The translations under genes and the position numbers were made by a program. Shown in pieces: positions 51,976-61,500 of a stretch of 64,000 nucleotides of DNA. Under the pieces are notes generated by a model. The model was not told the origin of the DNA. It was given only the letters and a program-made list of their open reading frames with translations, and made no database searches. The DNA lies in the NCBI RefSeq assembly GCF_019249725.2, contig NZ_CP137559.1, forward strand, positions 1,097,501-1,161,500. Reading direction: 5' to 3'. Origin of the DNA: Segatella hominis (GTDB lineage Bacteria > Bacteroidota > Bacteroidia > Bacteroidales > Bacteroidaceae). Within the stretch, counting starts at the first letter, position 1; each line of letters opens with the position of its first letter.

Positions 51976-54936
51976 TTATTTACAAAGAGTTTTATAAGGA
52001 CATAATTCACAGCGTTCTTTTTTCTCTGTAGGAGCAAATTGCGAATTCGGATCAAATATATCAGAAATCAGTTGATTTAAACCTGCGAAGAATTTCTCCT
52101 CATAAGGCGAAACGTCTGAAATGTATTCTTTTCCAAACTTCAATGTTGGCTCATAACCGCTTGCTCCAGATTGCTGAATAAACAAGAGGCCAGGGCTTAC
52201 TGACTCATTGGCAGGATTGAGTTTCTTGCTCTGCTTGACAATATATGAATACAACATAGCCTGCAGATAATAATCTGTATGTTTGTCAAGTTCATTTGGA
52301 TCAAACAGACTCTCCACAACTTTAGGTAAAGAAGAAGGAATACGTCCCGTTTTATAATCTATCACCCTGATACGTTCACCAAGAATACTATGATCAGAAC
52401 TTTCAGAAGCCGAAACTTCATCAAGTCTGTCTATGAATCCGCCCAATCTCAAATTCTTTGTACCAGAAGGAGTAGAGAATTCAAAAGTTTTTTCTACCTT
52501 TATCTCCAAACCTTTGATAGTAAAAGGAGCCAGTTTTATATCAATATACAGCAATTGTTTCAAATAATTGGTAATTACTTCACGATTGATCAGCTGCAAA
52601 CCATTATATTGAGGAGATTTTTTCTGATCCTTGATTTTGAACAGTTCTTCCTTAAAAGCCTGATCGACCAGTCTGTAAAGCAAGCTCTCATCTTTTATCG
52701 CATTCTGAATATCTCCTTTGTTAATAACGATAGGTCTGATCAGGGATTTTTCCCCATCAGTTCCTATCTTAATATCAGAACTACTTGCGAATTTCAAATA
52801 AAACAACTGAGCTGCTCTATGGAAAATATTTCCAAACATTCTATTGTCCATTTCATCCTCCAGTTCTTCCGGCTCTCGAATACTCAAAATATATTTATAA
52901 TAGAAGCTCTTAGCGCATCTCAGGTAAGTATTGAGGAAAGTAGGAGTTAGCAGACGAGGCTTATCTAAGATTTCCATCATCTGAGGTGTTTTAACTATAA
53001 CTTCCGCTTTATGAGTTTCAACATTTTGACCAGAGACTATCGTTTTGCGACTTATCACGTGTTTACTTTCCACCAAGAGTTGGAGCATGAAACGGCTCAT
53101 TTCACCGGTATGTCCTTCATCTGTAGAACTGTTGTAGCAAAGAGTTACATCCTGTGCTCTTTGAATAAGTCGGTAAAAATAATAGGCAAAAATAGCCACT
53201 TTATTATCGATCGTAGTCAGACCATGAGCCTTACGGATGGAGTAGGGAATAAACGAAGAATCATTGACACCTTTCGGCAGATTACCTTCGTTACATGACA
53301 ACACGAGAATATGGTCGAAGTCCAAATTTCTGGTTTCCAATACACCCATAATTTGAACTCCGATGACCGGTTCTCCATGAAAAGGCACATTTGTGTTTTG
53401 GAAAAGTTGCTGAATAAGACGTTGCAGGGTCATTATGTCGATATCCAAATCGCCAGATTCAACCAAACATTTCAATCTATTAATTAAGGTATAAGTTCTG
53501 AAGAGAGATTCTTGAAACAAGGAATCCTCCCCATCATTTGCATGAGAACCTATAAGTCTGAGAATGTTAACCAGATAACCGACCAAAGCCAGGCATCTAT
53601 TTTCAGAGGCTTCCAAATCGGCGAACATCATATTCATACCTTCATCTTCCTCTGCACACAGTACATCCCTGTCAAGAAAGTAAAGTTTCTGTTCTTCTAT
53701 TTTATGGAGAAGATCCTGATAATTTGAGCTGATATACTTAGCATAAGGGTGGCGTAATGCCTTGACCACATAATGCAGACGAAAAGCAGTAGAACCCTTG
53801 ACACTTCCTATCGTCTGAAGATTGATTAATTGCATGATCAGACTGAAAAAAGGAGTCTGCTTAAGCGGATAGCCTAAGGTAATATTCACATGACTGTCAA
53901 TTTCTGTAGGCAAGGAATGAATCACGGTAGAAAGCAAGTTTTCATCAGCTAACACAATAGCAGTTTTGCGGCCAGTCTGATAGCGTGGAACCAGATTTCC
54001 ATGATCATCCTCAACCTTTTCCATCAACCAATCATTTACGTATCTTGCCTGAATATTCTCAGTTGCAGCATTGATATACGTAATCTTCTTTTTGGAGTTC
54101 AGATTATTATAGATACCGTTTTGAAGCGAAGGTTCAGACAACTTGTTGCCGAAAAGTTTCAGATATTGATTGATATAGACACCCGCTTCATTTTTATTCT
54201 GACCAACATAATATTTGTCATAATCCCAGTAAAAATGACAAGAAGCATCCTGCTTGATACGCCTGTAAAGGGCAGTTTCTACTTGCTGCATCATATTGAA
54301 TCCCACAAACAAGTAGGTATCATAACGCAGGTTCAAAGTGTCAGCCTCAATCACATGGCGGTATAAAGCGCCTTCATAGGCAAGTCCCTGACTTGCCAAT
54401 CGTTGATTGAAATCCGTATAAATATCATACAAATGATTCCACAAAGCCATGAAACGGCGTTTTAATTCTGTGTTCTGAGTATCCTTGAAATTACCAAAGA
54501 ATTTCTTCAGAACTCTTCTCTTATCTTCATCAAGATAACTGTCATCATCCAATTCATGAAGATCAGCAATATTGATAAAAATCTTCCTTGCATCACCAAG
54601 ATTTTTATCCAGGTCATCAAAATCAGCCAACAGAAGTTGCCCCCAACCATAAAAATGATCGAGCGTTTCATCAACCCCTGTGCATTTCACAAACGACTTG
54701 TGCAAATCACAGATTAGTTTGATCGGGTCTGCCAGTTGTAAAGAAGTATTCTGGAGAAACATATCACTAATTGTCATGTAATTAGGGCTCCAAAATGGTT
54801 TCTGTACGATTTTCATCAGCTCTTCATTTAAGAAAAGGCTGGCACGTTTATTTGGGAAAACGACCATGATGCGACTTAAGTCAGTACCATAATCTCTAAT
54901 GATATCTTCAGCAACGTATTTTAGAAATGATTTCAT
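51976..54936 (-). CDS. AddB-like PD-(D/E)XK nuclease/inactive helicase
   Basis: A 986-aa protein forming the second subunit of a RecBCD-like machine. N-terminal helicase-like half (IMVVFPNKRASLFLNEEL, ILVLSCNEGNLPKGVNDSSFIP, typical of AddB-like proteins), then a C-terminal nuclease: LTPTFLNTYLRCAKSFYYKYI, GNIFHRAAQ, IRVIDYKTGRIPSSL (PD-DExK core D...DYK) and the iron-sulfur-type C-terminus CELCPYKTLCK. It lies 30 nt after the helicase gene. The pair should resect double-strand breaks for recombination and degrade linear foreign DNA. ATG at 54936 replaces a TTG at 54948. Confidence 0.9.
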   Translation of the reverse strand: MKSFLKYVAEDIIRDYGTDLSRIMVVFPNKRASLFLNEELMKIVQKPFWSPNYMTISDMFLQNTSLQLADPIKLICDLHKSFVKCTGVDETLDHFYGWGQLLLADFDDLDKNLGDARKIFINIADLHELDDDSYLDEDKRRVLKKFFGNFKDTQNTELKRRFMALWNHLYDIYTDFNQRLASQGLAYEGALYRHVIEADTLNLRYDTYLFVGFNMMQQVETALYRRIKQDASCHFYWDYDKYYVGQNKNEAGVYINQYLKLFGNKLSEPSLQNGIYNNLNSKKKITYINAATENIQARYVNDWLMEKVEDDHGNLVPRYQTGRKTAIVLADENLLSTVIHSLPTEIDSHVNITLGYPLKQTPFFSLIMQLINLQTIGSVKGSTAFRLHYVVKALRHPYAKYISSNYQDLLHKIEEQKLYFLDRDVLCAEEDEGMNMMFADLEASENRCLALVGYLVNILRLIGSHANDGEDSLFQESLFRTYTLINRLKCLVESGDLDIDIMTLQRLIQQLFQNTNVPFHGEPVIGVQIMGVLETRNLDFDHILVLSCNEGNLPKGVNDSSFIPYSIRKAHGLTTIDNKVAIFAYYFYRLIQRAQDVTLCYNSSTDEGHTGEMSRFMLQLLVESKHVISRKTIVSGQNVETHKAEVIVKTPQMMEILDKPRLLTPTFLNTYLRCAKSFYYKYILSIREPEELEDEMDNRMFGNIFHRAAQLFYLKFASSSDIKIGTDGEKSLIRPIVINKGDIQNAIKDESLLYRLVDQAFKEELFKIKDQKKSPQYNGLQLINREVITNYLKQLLYIDIKLAPFTIKGLEIKVEKTFEFSTPSGTKNLRLGGFIDRLDEVSASESSDHSILGERIRVIDYKTGRIPSSLPKVVESLFDPNELDKHTDYYLQAMLYSYIVKQSKKLNPANESVSPGLLFIQQSGASGYEPTLKFGKEYISDVSPYEEKFFAGLNQLISDIFDPNSQFAPTEKKERCELCPYKTLCK

Positions 54937-54966
54937 TGTAAATTTCAAACAAAATTATTAAACAAA

Positions 54967-57900
54967 TTAATCTTCAAGAACAACATTCTCCACCTTATTA
55001 GGATAAACGTACCACAGATAGCCCTTGACGCAGGAATATCCCATACCCTTGAGTTGAGACATATATTGCCTTACCTGATCATGATATTCAGCATGAGGTT
55101 TACCGAACTTGAAGTCAATCACGATAATCTCGTTTTCTCCTACAAGAACACGGTCCGGACGATCCTGACAAACCTTTCCATCCTTATCCAAATAGAGGAT
55201 ACTGGTTTCGTTCTGTACTTTCCATTTATCAGAGAACCACTCACTGACAAGCGGACTATTCAGTCGAGCACGCAACATTTTTTCGATTTTTTCCTTCGAA
55301 ATATTTTCATCATAAAGCACACCATCAAGTTCAAGTTGCTTCAACACCGACTCAACATCATCCTTTGTCTTTATCTTTGAAAACAATTCATGAAGAACCG
55401 TTCCGATTTTGATATAGAACTTCTGCTGTTCCTCGGACTCATCACCATGCATAAAGAATTCACTCTGCAGGCTTGGTTTAAAGGAATATAAATCAGACTT
55501 CACTTTTATCCGAATAGGCAAGTCTGCAGATTTTTGCATAAAAACATTCTTATTTTCGGCAAACGCCTCCTCTTTGGAAGAAGCATCTATCTCTCCATAT
55601 TCGAAGTAAACATCATCGGTTTTCTTGTCAGTTCCATTTCCTTGAAAATCGAGAGTCTGTTCCTCATACTGGCCAGAAGCATTCTGGGCATTCAATGTCT
55701 TGTAAACTGCTTCCAGACTATCTTCGATGATAAAACTTCTCTGCGTAGCAGCACCTCGCTTACCATATACAAACAGATTTTTACCAGCTCGCGTGAATCC
55801 TACATATAGCAAATTCAAATTATCAACCATATTCTGCAAATGTTCCTGATAGTAATCTTTCTCATAAATACTACCAACCATTTTCTTTGCAGAAAAATCG
55901 ACAGGCACCAAAGGAAGTTCGTTGAATGGTGCAACCTGAGGCGTACACCAAATCGTATCAGTCTTCTCTAACGCCCAATCACAGAAAGGCATGATGACAT
56001 TGTCAAACTCCAGACCTTTACTTTTATGAATGGACAAAAGCCTGATTCCGTCAGCCTTATCACTATGAATGCTTTTTGAGTGAATATTCTCATCCCATTC
56101 ATTCAAGAAATCATCTATATCACCACCATTATCTGAGAGATAAGAAGCCAACTGATCATAGAATGCACTTACGTATGAACTTTGTTGAGAGAGCGTTTCT
56201 ATTTCTCCCAATTTAAAGTAACTGTAAAGGGACTCTGTCAAATCCAAAAGCGGCTTTTGCAAATAAAGTTCTCTTTCTTCCAAGAATTTTTCTGCTATTT
56301 GCTTGTTTTCCAGATATTTCATGCAGAACTTCATCAAGCCGGCCTTAGCTATATCATCATTCGGATGAGCCAGACACCGAAGAGCAGTAACCATCACATT
56401 CACGGCCTGAGAGGCATCCAGTCTGAAAGCCTCATCAGAAACCAAAGGCAATGGAGTCGCACTATTAGCCATCAGATAATCAGCAATATTCTGTATGGTC
56501 TTATTACTTCTCACCAATATGGCAATATTCTTATATTTTACTCCCGCCTCTACAAGTTCGTTGATGGTATCTAAAATCATACCCATCATCTTGTCCTGAT
56601 AGTTTTCAGAATTCTCATCTTCTTTGATACTCTTCTGTCCCAAGAGATTAATCCTCACATAGCCACATGCAGGCTTTTTCTGAGGCACACATTGCCTTAC
56701 ATCACTATAAGCCTTCTTGAGTTGAGCTGCACTGGAGCCATCAGAGTCTGAGTCAGAACCAGAGTCAGAGAAAGTATGAGGTAAATCTTTATCCGTTATG
56801 GCCTGATATTCTTTTTCTGCAGCAGCTTCGAAGAAAGCGTTATTGAAATCTACGATATTCCTGTCTGAGCGATAATTGTGAGAGAGTGACTCAATTTGAA
56901 TTGTATAATTAGATGGAAACTCAGATTCAATATTATTAAGCAGACGCCAATCACCAGAACGCCATCTGTAAATACTCTGTTTCACATCACCTACTATTAA
57001 ATTTCCTGCATTCTGATGACTCATTGTCTCCTGTAATAGCACCTTGAAGTTTTTCCACTGCACAGTACTGGTATCTTGAAACTCATCGATCATGACATGC
57101 TCCAACTGAGAACCGATTTTCTCAAAGATGAAAGGGGAGTCTTCATCCTGAATCAAAGAATGAAGAAGAGTCTGGGTATCGCTAAGCAAAAAACGGTTGG
57201 CATCTCTGTTCATTTCTCTGACTCTCTTTTCAATACTTCCCAAAAGACGTAATTGATTCAGATGGCGCAAAGTAAGATCACAACTTTTATATATACGCAA
57301 TAACTTGGGTCTTGAAGTTTCTGAATAATGAAGCAGTTGGAAGAGTTGGGAAACCACTAAGTCATACGCAGGTTTACCAGCCTGAGCGTCAGACTTTTTG
57401 ACCCAGGATTCTTCGCTATCCAGACATTTTACCAATGTAGCATTTTGCAAATCATCATCATTGAATTTACCGTTTTTCAATTTGGAAAAGTAACTCCATA
57501 TACCTCTGGTCTTATTTTGAAAGTCATCTGCCGAAAGTCCGTTTTCATCCAATGCGTCAAAAAAGGTAGCCGCAATCTGGTCAAAATGCTCTTTAGCTTC
57601 TGCTTGCATTTTTCTCAATCTTGAAGAAAAAGCCTCAAAAAAGCCTTCTTTTTCAATACAATTATTCAGCGCATCAGCATGATCCTTATAGAAATCCTTG
57701 AAGATATTCCGTCCAAAAGCTTTTATTTGATAAATCACATTCCAGTTTTTGTCATCTGCAATATTTTCCTTAATATAATCCATAATCCAAAAGAGAAGCT
57801 TGTCTGTCATCTGAAGTTCTTCGATCAATTCATCTACAGCCTGTTCTTCTATCTGGACATCATTAAGACCAATTCTCAAATTAGCGGTCAAATCAAGTTC

Positions 57901-58272
57901 ACGTGCCAGATTACGGAGTACACTCTGGAAGAATGTATCAATCGTTTCGACGCGGAAATAATTATAATTGTGGATAAGATTTTTCAGAGCAATACCAGCA
58001 TTTTCAATAATCTGCTCTTCTGACATCTGAGATAATACCCCCTTGATTTGTTCCAAGTAATCTCTTGAGTCATCCAGCCGATTAGCTATTCCATACAGTT
58101 TGCTGAGGATTCTATTTTTCATTTCCTCAGTTGCCTTGTTAGTAAATGTTACAGCAAGAATATTCCTGTATGAAGATGGGTCTTGTATCACCAAGACCAT
58201 ATACTCTTTAGCCAAAGTAAAGGTTTTTCCAGAACCTGCACTTGCTTTATAAACAGTAAGTTGAGAATTCAT
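54967..58272 (-). CDS. AddA-like UvrD/RecB helicase-nuclease
   Basis: A 1101-aa superfamily 1A helicase. Motif I ASAGSGKTFTLA (10-21), Ia VTFTNKATEEMKNRI, II MIDEFQDTSTVQW, III GDVKQSIYRWRSGD, IV-V region LLSIHKSKGLEFDNVIMPF and VI LLYVGFTRAGKNLFVYGKRG. The C-terminal ~130 residues hold a nuclease domain with VIDFKFGKPHAEYHDQVRQY. It is the motor subunit paired with the following AddB-like protein. A serine/aspartate run (SDSGSDSDSDGSS, near 508-520) forms a flexible insertion. Confidence 0.92.
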   Translation of the reverse strand: MNSQLTVYKASAGSGKTFTLAKEYMVLVIQDPSSYRNILAVTFTNKATEEMKNRILSKLYGIANRLDDSRDYLEQIKGVLSQMSEEQIIENAGIALKNLIHNYNYFRVETIDTFFQSVLRNLARELDLTANLRIGLNDVQIEEQAVDELIEELQMTDKLLFWIMDYIKENIADDKNWNVIYQIKAFGRNIFKDFYKDHADALNNCIEKEGFFEAFSSRLRKMQAEAKEHFDQIAATFFDALDENGLSADDFQNKTRGIWSYFSKLKNGKFNDDDLQNATLVKCLDSEESWVKKSDAQAGKPAYDLVVSQLFQLLHYSETSRPKLLRIYKSCDLTLRHLNQLRLLGSIEKRVREMNRDANRFLLSDTQTLLHSLIQDEDSPFIFEKIGSQLEHVMIDEFQDTSTVQWKNFKVLLQETMSHQNAGNLIVGDVKQSIYRWRSGDWRLLNNIESEFPSNYTIQIESLSHNYRSDRNIVDFNNAFFEAAAEKEYQAITDKDLPHTFSDSGSDSDSDGSSAAQLKKAYSDVRQCVPQKKPACGYVRINLLGQKSIKEDENSENYQDKMMGMILDTINELVEAGVKYKNIAILVRSNKTIQNIADYLMANSATPLPLVSDEAFRLDASQAVNVMVTALRCLAHPNDDIAKAGLMKFCMKYLENKQIAEKFLEERELYLQKPLLDLTESLYSYFKLGEIETLSQQSSYVSAFYDQLASYLSDNGGDIDDFLNEWDENIHSKSIHSDKADGIRLLSIHKSKGLEFDNVIMPFCDWALEKTDTIWCTPQVAPFNELPLVPVDFSAKKMVGSIYEKDYYQEHLQNMVDNLNLLYVGFTRAGKNLFVYGKRGAATQRSFIIEDSLEAVYKTLNAQNASGQYEEQTLDFQGNGTDKKTDDVYFEYGEIDASSKEEAFAENKNVFMQKSADLPIRIKVKSDLYSFKPSLQSEFFMHGDESEEQQKFYIKIGTVLHELFSKIKTKDDVESVLKQLELDGVLYDENISKEKIEKMLRARLNSPLVSEWFSDKWKVQNETSILYLDKDGKVCQDRPDRVLVGENEIIVIDFKFGKPHAEYHDQVRQYMSQLKGMGYSCVKGYLWYVYPNKVENVVLED

Positions 58273-58300
58273 ATCTTAATGCTTGTATATTAAATTGTAA

Positions 58301-60364
58301 TTACCATTCTCTAAATAATTCGAAGCCGAATTTACAACCGACTCCTTGAAATTTTGTGTTTTGAAAAGAAGCAAATATGCCTACCGAAGCCACACGGGTT
58401 TTGAACCCGTATCCCCATTCCGTATAAGGATGAAGATGTCTTACCAAGAGGGCATTGACATAGTATCGTTCATTTTCTATAAAACGTCCAACCCATGGCA
58501 ACCAGGCAGCAAACAAGGCTGGAGACTCATAAGTAACATTGGACCGAACATAATAATCTGATGCATTATACCATCCTGAGTTAAGCAATTCAAATTCGCC
58601 AGCCCAATCATCATTCCAGCCGCCAGGTAAATTATTGTCCCTGAAATTGGTATAATCAACAAAATACCAATGGTCACCTTTCTGAGTATAGAATCCAGAA
58701 CCCAAACGCAAAGAAAGGCTCCGCCTTCTTGACATGTTGATAATATCTTGCATATCCATTTCAACCCGTTCGTAGCTGATATTAGAATGAAGAAAATGAT
58801 TGAAACTTCTTTCATAATCAACTTTTACGACAGGACCGTTTTTCCCGATAGGATGCCAAACCAGAGCCAATGCAGGCGCAACTGATCTATACAAACTTGG
58901 GAAATTGTTTTCCTTATAAAATTCCGGACTTATAGATTTACGCTGATGGGCAATGATTCCCAATTCAAAACCGATATAGTTATTAAACATCCAATGATTC
59001 GTCAGTCGCCAATAATTATCCTTAAAAGCCGTATAATCACCATATGGGAAATTGATAAGACTATCTTTTTTCTCACTGATATCCAATATACGACGAGCCA
59101 CAACATTGGTATTAATTCGGTTTCCATTACCCAACTCAAACTGCAGGAATCCATCATGCTTTTTATTGTAATTAAGAGTAGCAGGAATACTGAAATAGAA
59201 GCGATGCTGCTTGAAAGCATAACCAGCTTTAAAGCGAAGAGCAAATTGCACATCATCACTAAAAGAATAACTTCCTCGCACATCAAACTTATACACAAAT
59301 CCCTTTCTTTCGGAATAACCCATATAAAGAGGATTCAGAATAGGATTAATTCTAAGGTACCCCTGATTTTGTTTTCCGAAATTTTGCTTGATACGATTTA
59401 AGACATTATCGCCCACAATATCCCACAACACATCTTTTACAAAGGACTTTTTATGTTTTTCGTTTTTGGCCAAAGAATCCCTTTCATTCTTTTTCAGATA
59501 ATAATGGTTCAAGAAATGCAATTCCTCCTCATTCAACGGGGTAGGGCGCACCTTTGCCATCAATGTAGTATCTTCAACATTATTCAATGAATCCGACAAT
59601 AATTTCGGCAAGCCATAAATAGTAGAATATCTGGCCGTTATCTGATTGCCCATAAAACGAAAATTAGCTCTCAAGTCACACTTCTTCGGATACAGAGAAC
59701 CCACAGAATCCTCTTTATTCATCACCACGCTGATAAAGAAGCGAGTCATATCATACTCACCTTCAAAATCAACCAAATTTATTCTACCCGTATGACTATC
59801 CACTATAGCCATACTCGTAACCAATTGAGTATTTTTCAATTTAGGGTAGGCATAAACCTGAGCTTTTCCAAATGGAAGAGCCGTGACCATAAATTTATAA
59901 TATTTCCTGTTTGACCGATGATAGGGAGACAGTATATTGTCTTGAAAAAGACATTCACCATAAACATTCGGAGTAAGATAATTCAGCAGAGAAGGCATTG
60001 TATTCCTTTTGTGAGGAACTGTAGTAATACATAGTAAACGATGAGGAGTTATCTTATTCTTTTCTTTTACTGTATATTTACTATAATATTCTCCCATAAA
60101 TTCTCTACCGGAACCATGAGCTATCGCATAAAGAGAAGGAACCATAGCCAACGTAAAGTTGCGATGATTGGTACGCATCATAAATTTCGTGTATGCATAA
60201 GACTCATGAGATTGCTCAGAAGCGGAATAAGACAACTGATAATATCGATAGATACGATTCATCACCGAATCACGGAAATCGTCTTTCGGTGTAACATTTC
60301 TTGCATATCCATCCAGCGATAAAGTCAAGAAAATACAGATTATAATATGAACCAGAAGCCTCAT
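58301..60364 (-). CDS. DUF5686 family outer-membrane protein
   Basis: A 687-aa exported protein: signal peptide (1-~21, LLVHIIICIFLTLSLDGYA), DUF5686 region (FTLAMVPSLYAIAHGSGREFMGEYYSKYTV), then many beta strands ending in KFQGVGCKFGFELFREW, with a terminal aromatic as in outer-membrane barrels. It lacks the N-terminal carboxypeptidase-like regulatory domain often found in this family. Function unknown. ATG at 60364 is preferred to 60430, since rpoD's terminator and a new promoter lie in the interval. Confidence 0.8.
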   Translation of the reverse strand: MRLLVHIIICIFLTLSLDGYARNVTPKDDFRDSVMNRIYRYYQLSYSASEQSHESYAYTKFMMRTNHRNFTLAMVPSLYAIAHGSGREFMGEYYSKYTVKEKNKITPHRLLCITTVPHKRNTMPSLLNYLTPNVYGECLFQDNILSPYHRSNRKYYKFMVTALPFGKAQVYAYPKLKNTQLVTSMAIVDSHTGRINLVDFEGEYDMTRFFISVVMNKEDSVGSLYPKKCDLRANFRFMGNQITARYSTIYGLPKLLSDSLNNVEDTTLMAKVRPTPLNEEELHFLNHYYLKKNERDSLAKNEKHKKSFVKDVLWDIVGDNVLNRIKQNFGKQNQGYLRINPILNPLYMGYSERKGFVYKFDVRGSYSFSDDVQFALRFKAGYAFKQHRFYFSIPATLNYNKKHDGFLQFELGNGNRINTNVVARRILDISEKKDSLINFPYGDYTAFKDNYWRLTNHWMFNNYIGFELGIIAHQRKSISPEFYKENNFPSLYRSVAPALALVWHPIGKNGPVVKVDYERSFNHFLHSNISYERVEMDMQDIINMSRRRSLSLRLGSGFYTQKGDHWYFVDYTNFRDNNLPGGWNDDWAGEFELLNSGWYNASDYYVRSNVTYESPALFAAWLPWVGRFIENERYYVNALLVRHLHPYTEWGYGFKTRVASVGIFASFQNTKFQGVGCKFGFELFREW

Positions 60365-60370
60365 AACAAA

Positions 60371-60398
60371 AAATCGGGAGCTTGAAAAAGCACCCGAT
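60371..60398 (-). terminator. rpoD terminator
   Basis: AATCGGG (60371-60377) pairs with CCCGATT (60392-60398), continued past an A-A mismatch by GCTT/AAGC; followed on the minus strand by TTTTTTGTT. The stem ends only 7 nt before the DUF5686 start codon. Confidence 0.8.
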
Positions 60399-60400
60399 TG

Positions 60401-60431
60401 CAAAGTTAGTATATTTTTATGAAACAACAAA
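60401..60431 (-). promoter_or_regulatory. Promoter of the DUF5686 gene, overlapping the rpoD terminator region
   Basis: On the minus strand TTTG (60431-60428), 19 nt, TAACTTTG (60408-60401). Transcription would begin inside the rpoD terminator hairpin, giving a leader of ~30 nt. Confidence 0.8.
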
Positions 60432-60455
60432 GAGAATTAAATGTTTTTTCAAAAA

Positions 60456-61328
60456 TTACCCTAAGTATTTCATCAGAATTTTGACATTTCCGGAATCTCT
60501 AAGTTTTGTAATACTTTTCTCACGTATTTGACGAACTCTTTCACGAGTCAATCCCATTTTATCTCCAATTTCTTCCAATCCTTTTTCAGTTTCTCCAATT
60601 CCAAAGCAGGCACAAACAATCTGCTTTTCCCTGTCTTTAAGAACCTTATCCAAAACCTGACGTAGTTCCATAGCCATACTTTCATGATCAACATGCTTAT
60701 CTGTGCGACTATCTTCTCCACTTGCCATGACATCAACCATAGAATTGTCATCATCTTCACCAAAAGGCGCATCAATACTTACATGATGACCACTTGCCGC
60801 CATGCTTTGAGAGATTTTTTCCTCATCTATACCTGTGCGCTGCGCAAGTTCTTCTACACTTGGACGACGCTGGTTTTCTTGTTCAAATCTATTACTTTCC
60901 TGATTAACCTTATTCAAGGAACCAACCTGATTAAGAGGAAGTCTGACTATTCTACTTTGCTCAGCAATTGCTTGCAAAATACTCTGTCGAATCCACCAAA
61001 CTGCATAAGAAATAAACTTAAAACCACGGGTTTCATCAAATCTTTCTGCAGCTTTAATCAATCCGATATTACCCTCATCAATTAAGTCAGTAAGAGTCAA
61101 CCCCTGATGCTGATACTGTTTGGCAACAGAGACCACAAAACGAAGATTAGCCTCAACTAATTTGTTTTTTGCTCTTTCCGCAGCCCGACCACCTTTCTTA
61201 ATGATTTGGGCCAATTCAATCTCTTCGTCAATTGACACCATTGGGGCACGACCTATCTCAACAAGATACTTATCAAGTGCCTCGCTGTTACGATTGGTTA
61301 TACTTTTTTGAATCTTAAGTTGTCTCAT
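60456..61328 (-). CDS. rpoD: Primary RNA polymerase sigma factor, Bacteroidota type
   Basis: A 290-aa sigma-70: region 1.2 (DKYLVEIGRAPMVSIDEEIELAQ), region 2 (LVEANLRFVVSVAKQYQHQGL, DLIDEGNIGLIKAAERFDETRGFKFISYAVWWIRQ), region 3 (LPLNQVGSLNKVNQESNRFEQ) and region 4 (REKQIVCACFGIGETEKGLEEIGDKMGLTRERVRQIREKSITKL). Region 1.1 is missing, as usual for this phylum, whose sigma recognises TTTG/TAnnTTTG promoters like those in this window. Single gene with its own -7 box and terminator. Confidence 0.97.
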   Translation of the reverse strand: MRQLKIQKSITNRNSEALDKYLVEIGRAPMVSIDEEIELAQIIKKGGRAAERAKNKLVEANLRFVVSVAKQYQHQGLTLTDLIDEGNIGLIKAAERFDETRGFKFISYAVWWIRQSILQAIAEQSRIVRLPLNQVGSLNKVNQESNRFEQENQRRPSVEELAQRTGIDEEKISQSMAASGHHVSIDAPFGEDDDNSMVDVMASGEDSRTDKHVDHESMAMELRQVLDKVLKDREKQIVCACFGIGETEKGLEEIGDKMGLTRERVRQIREKSITKLRDSGNVKILMKYLG

Positions 61329-61375
61329 CCTATGCTATTAACTCCTATTTTTAATTGCGTATATATAATATTACG

Positions 61376-61383
61376 CAAATATA
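61376..61383 (-). promoter_or_regulatory. -7 box of rpoD
   Basis: TATATTTG on the minus strand, 48 nt before the start codon. Nothing else is recognised in 61384-61500 apart from AT-rich DNA. Confidence 0.55.
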
Positions 61384-61500
61384 AGAAAAATATTGCATCA
61401 TTGTTATTTTTATTAATATACTTTAACAATATATTTTTGGAGAAAAGCATATTTTTTATTACGAGAGGCCTCGGATTAGAGACAAACTGCCTATTACGAA

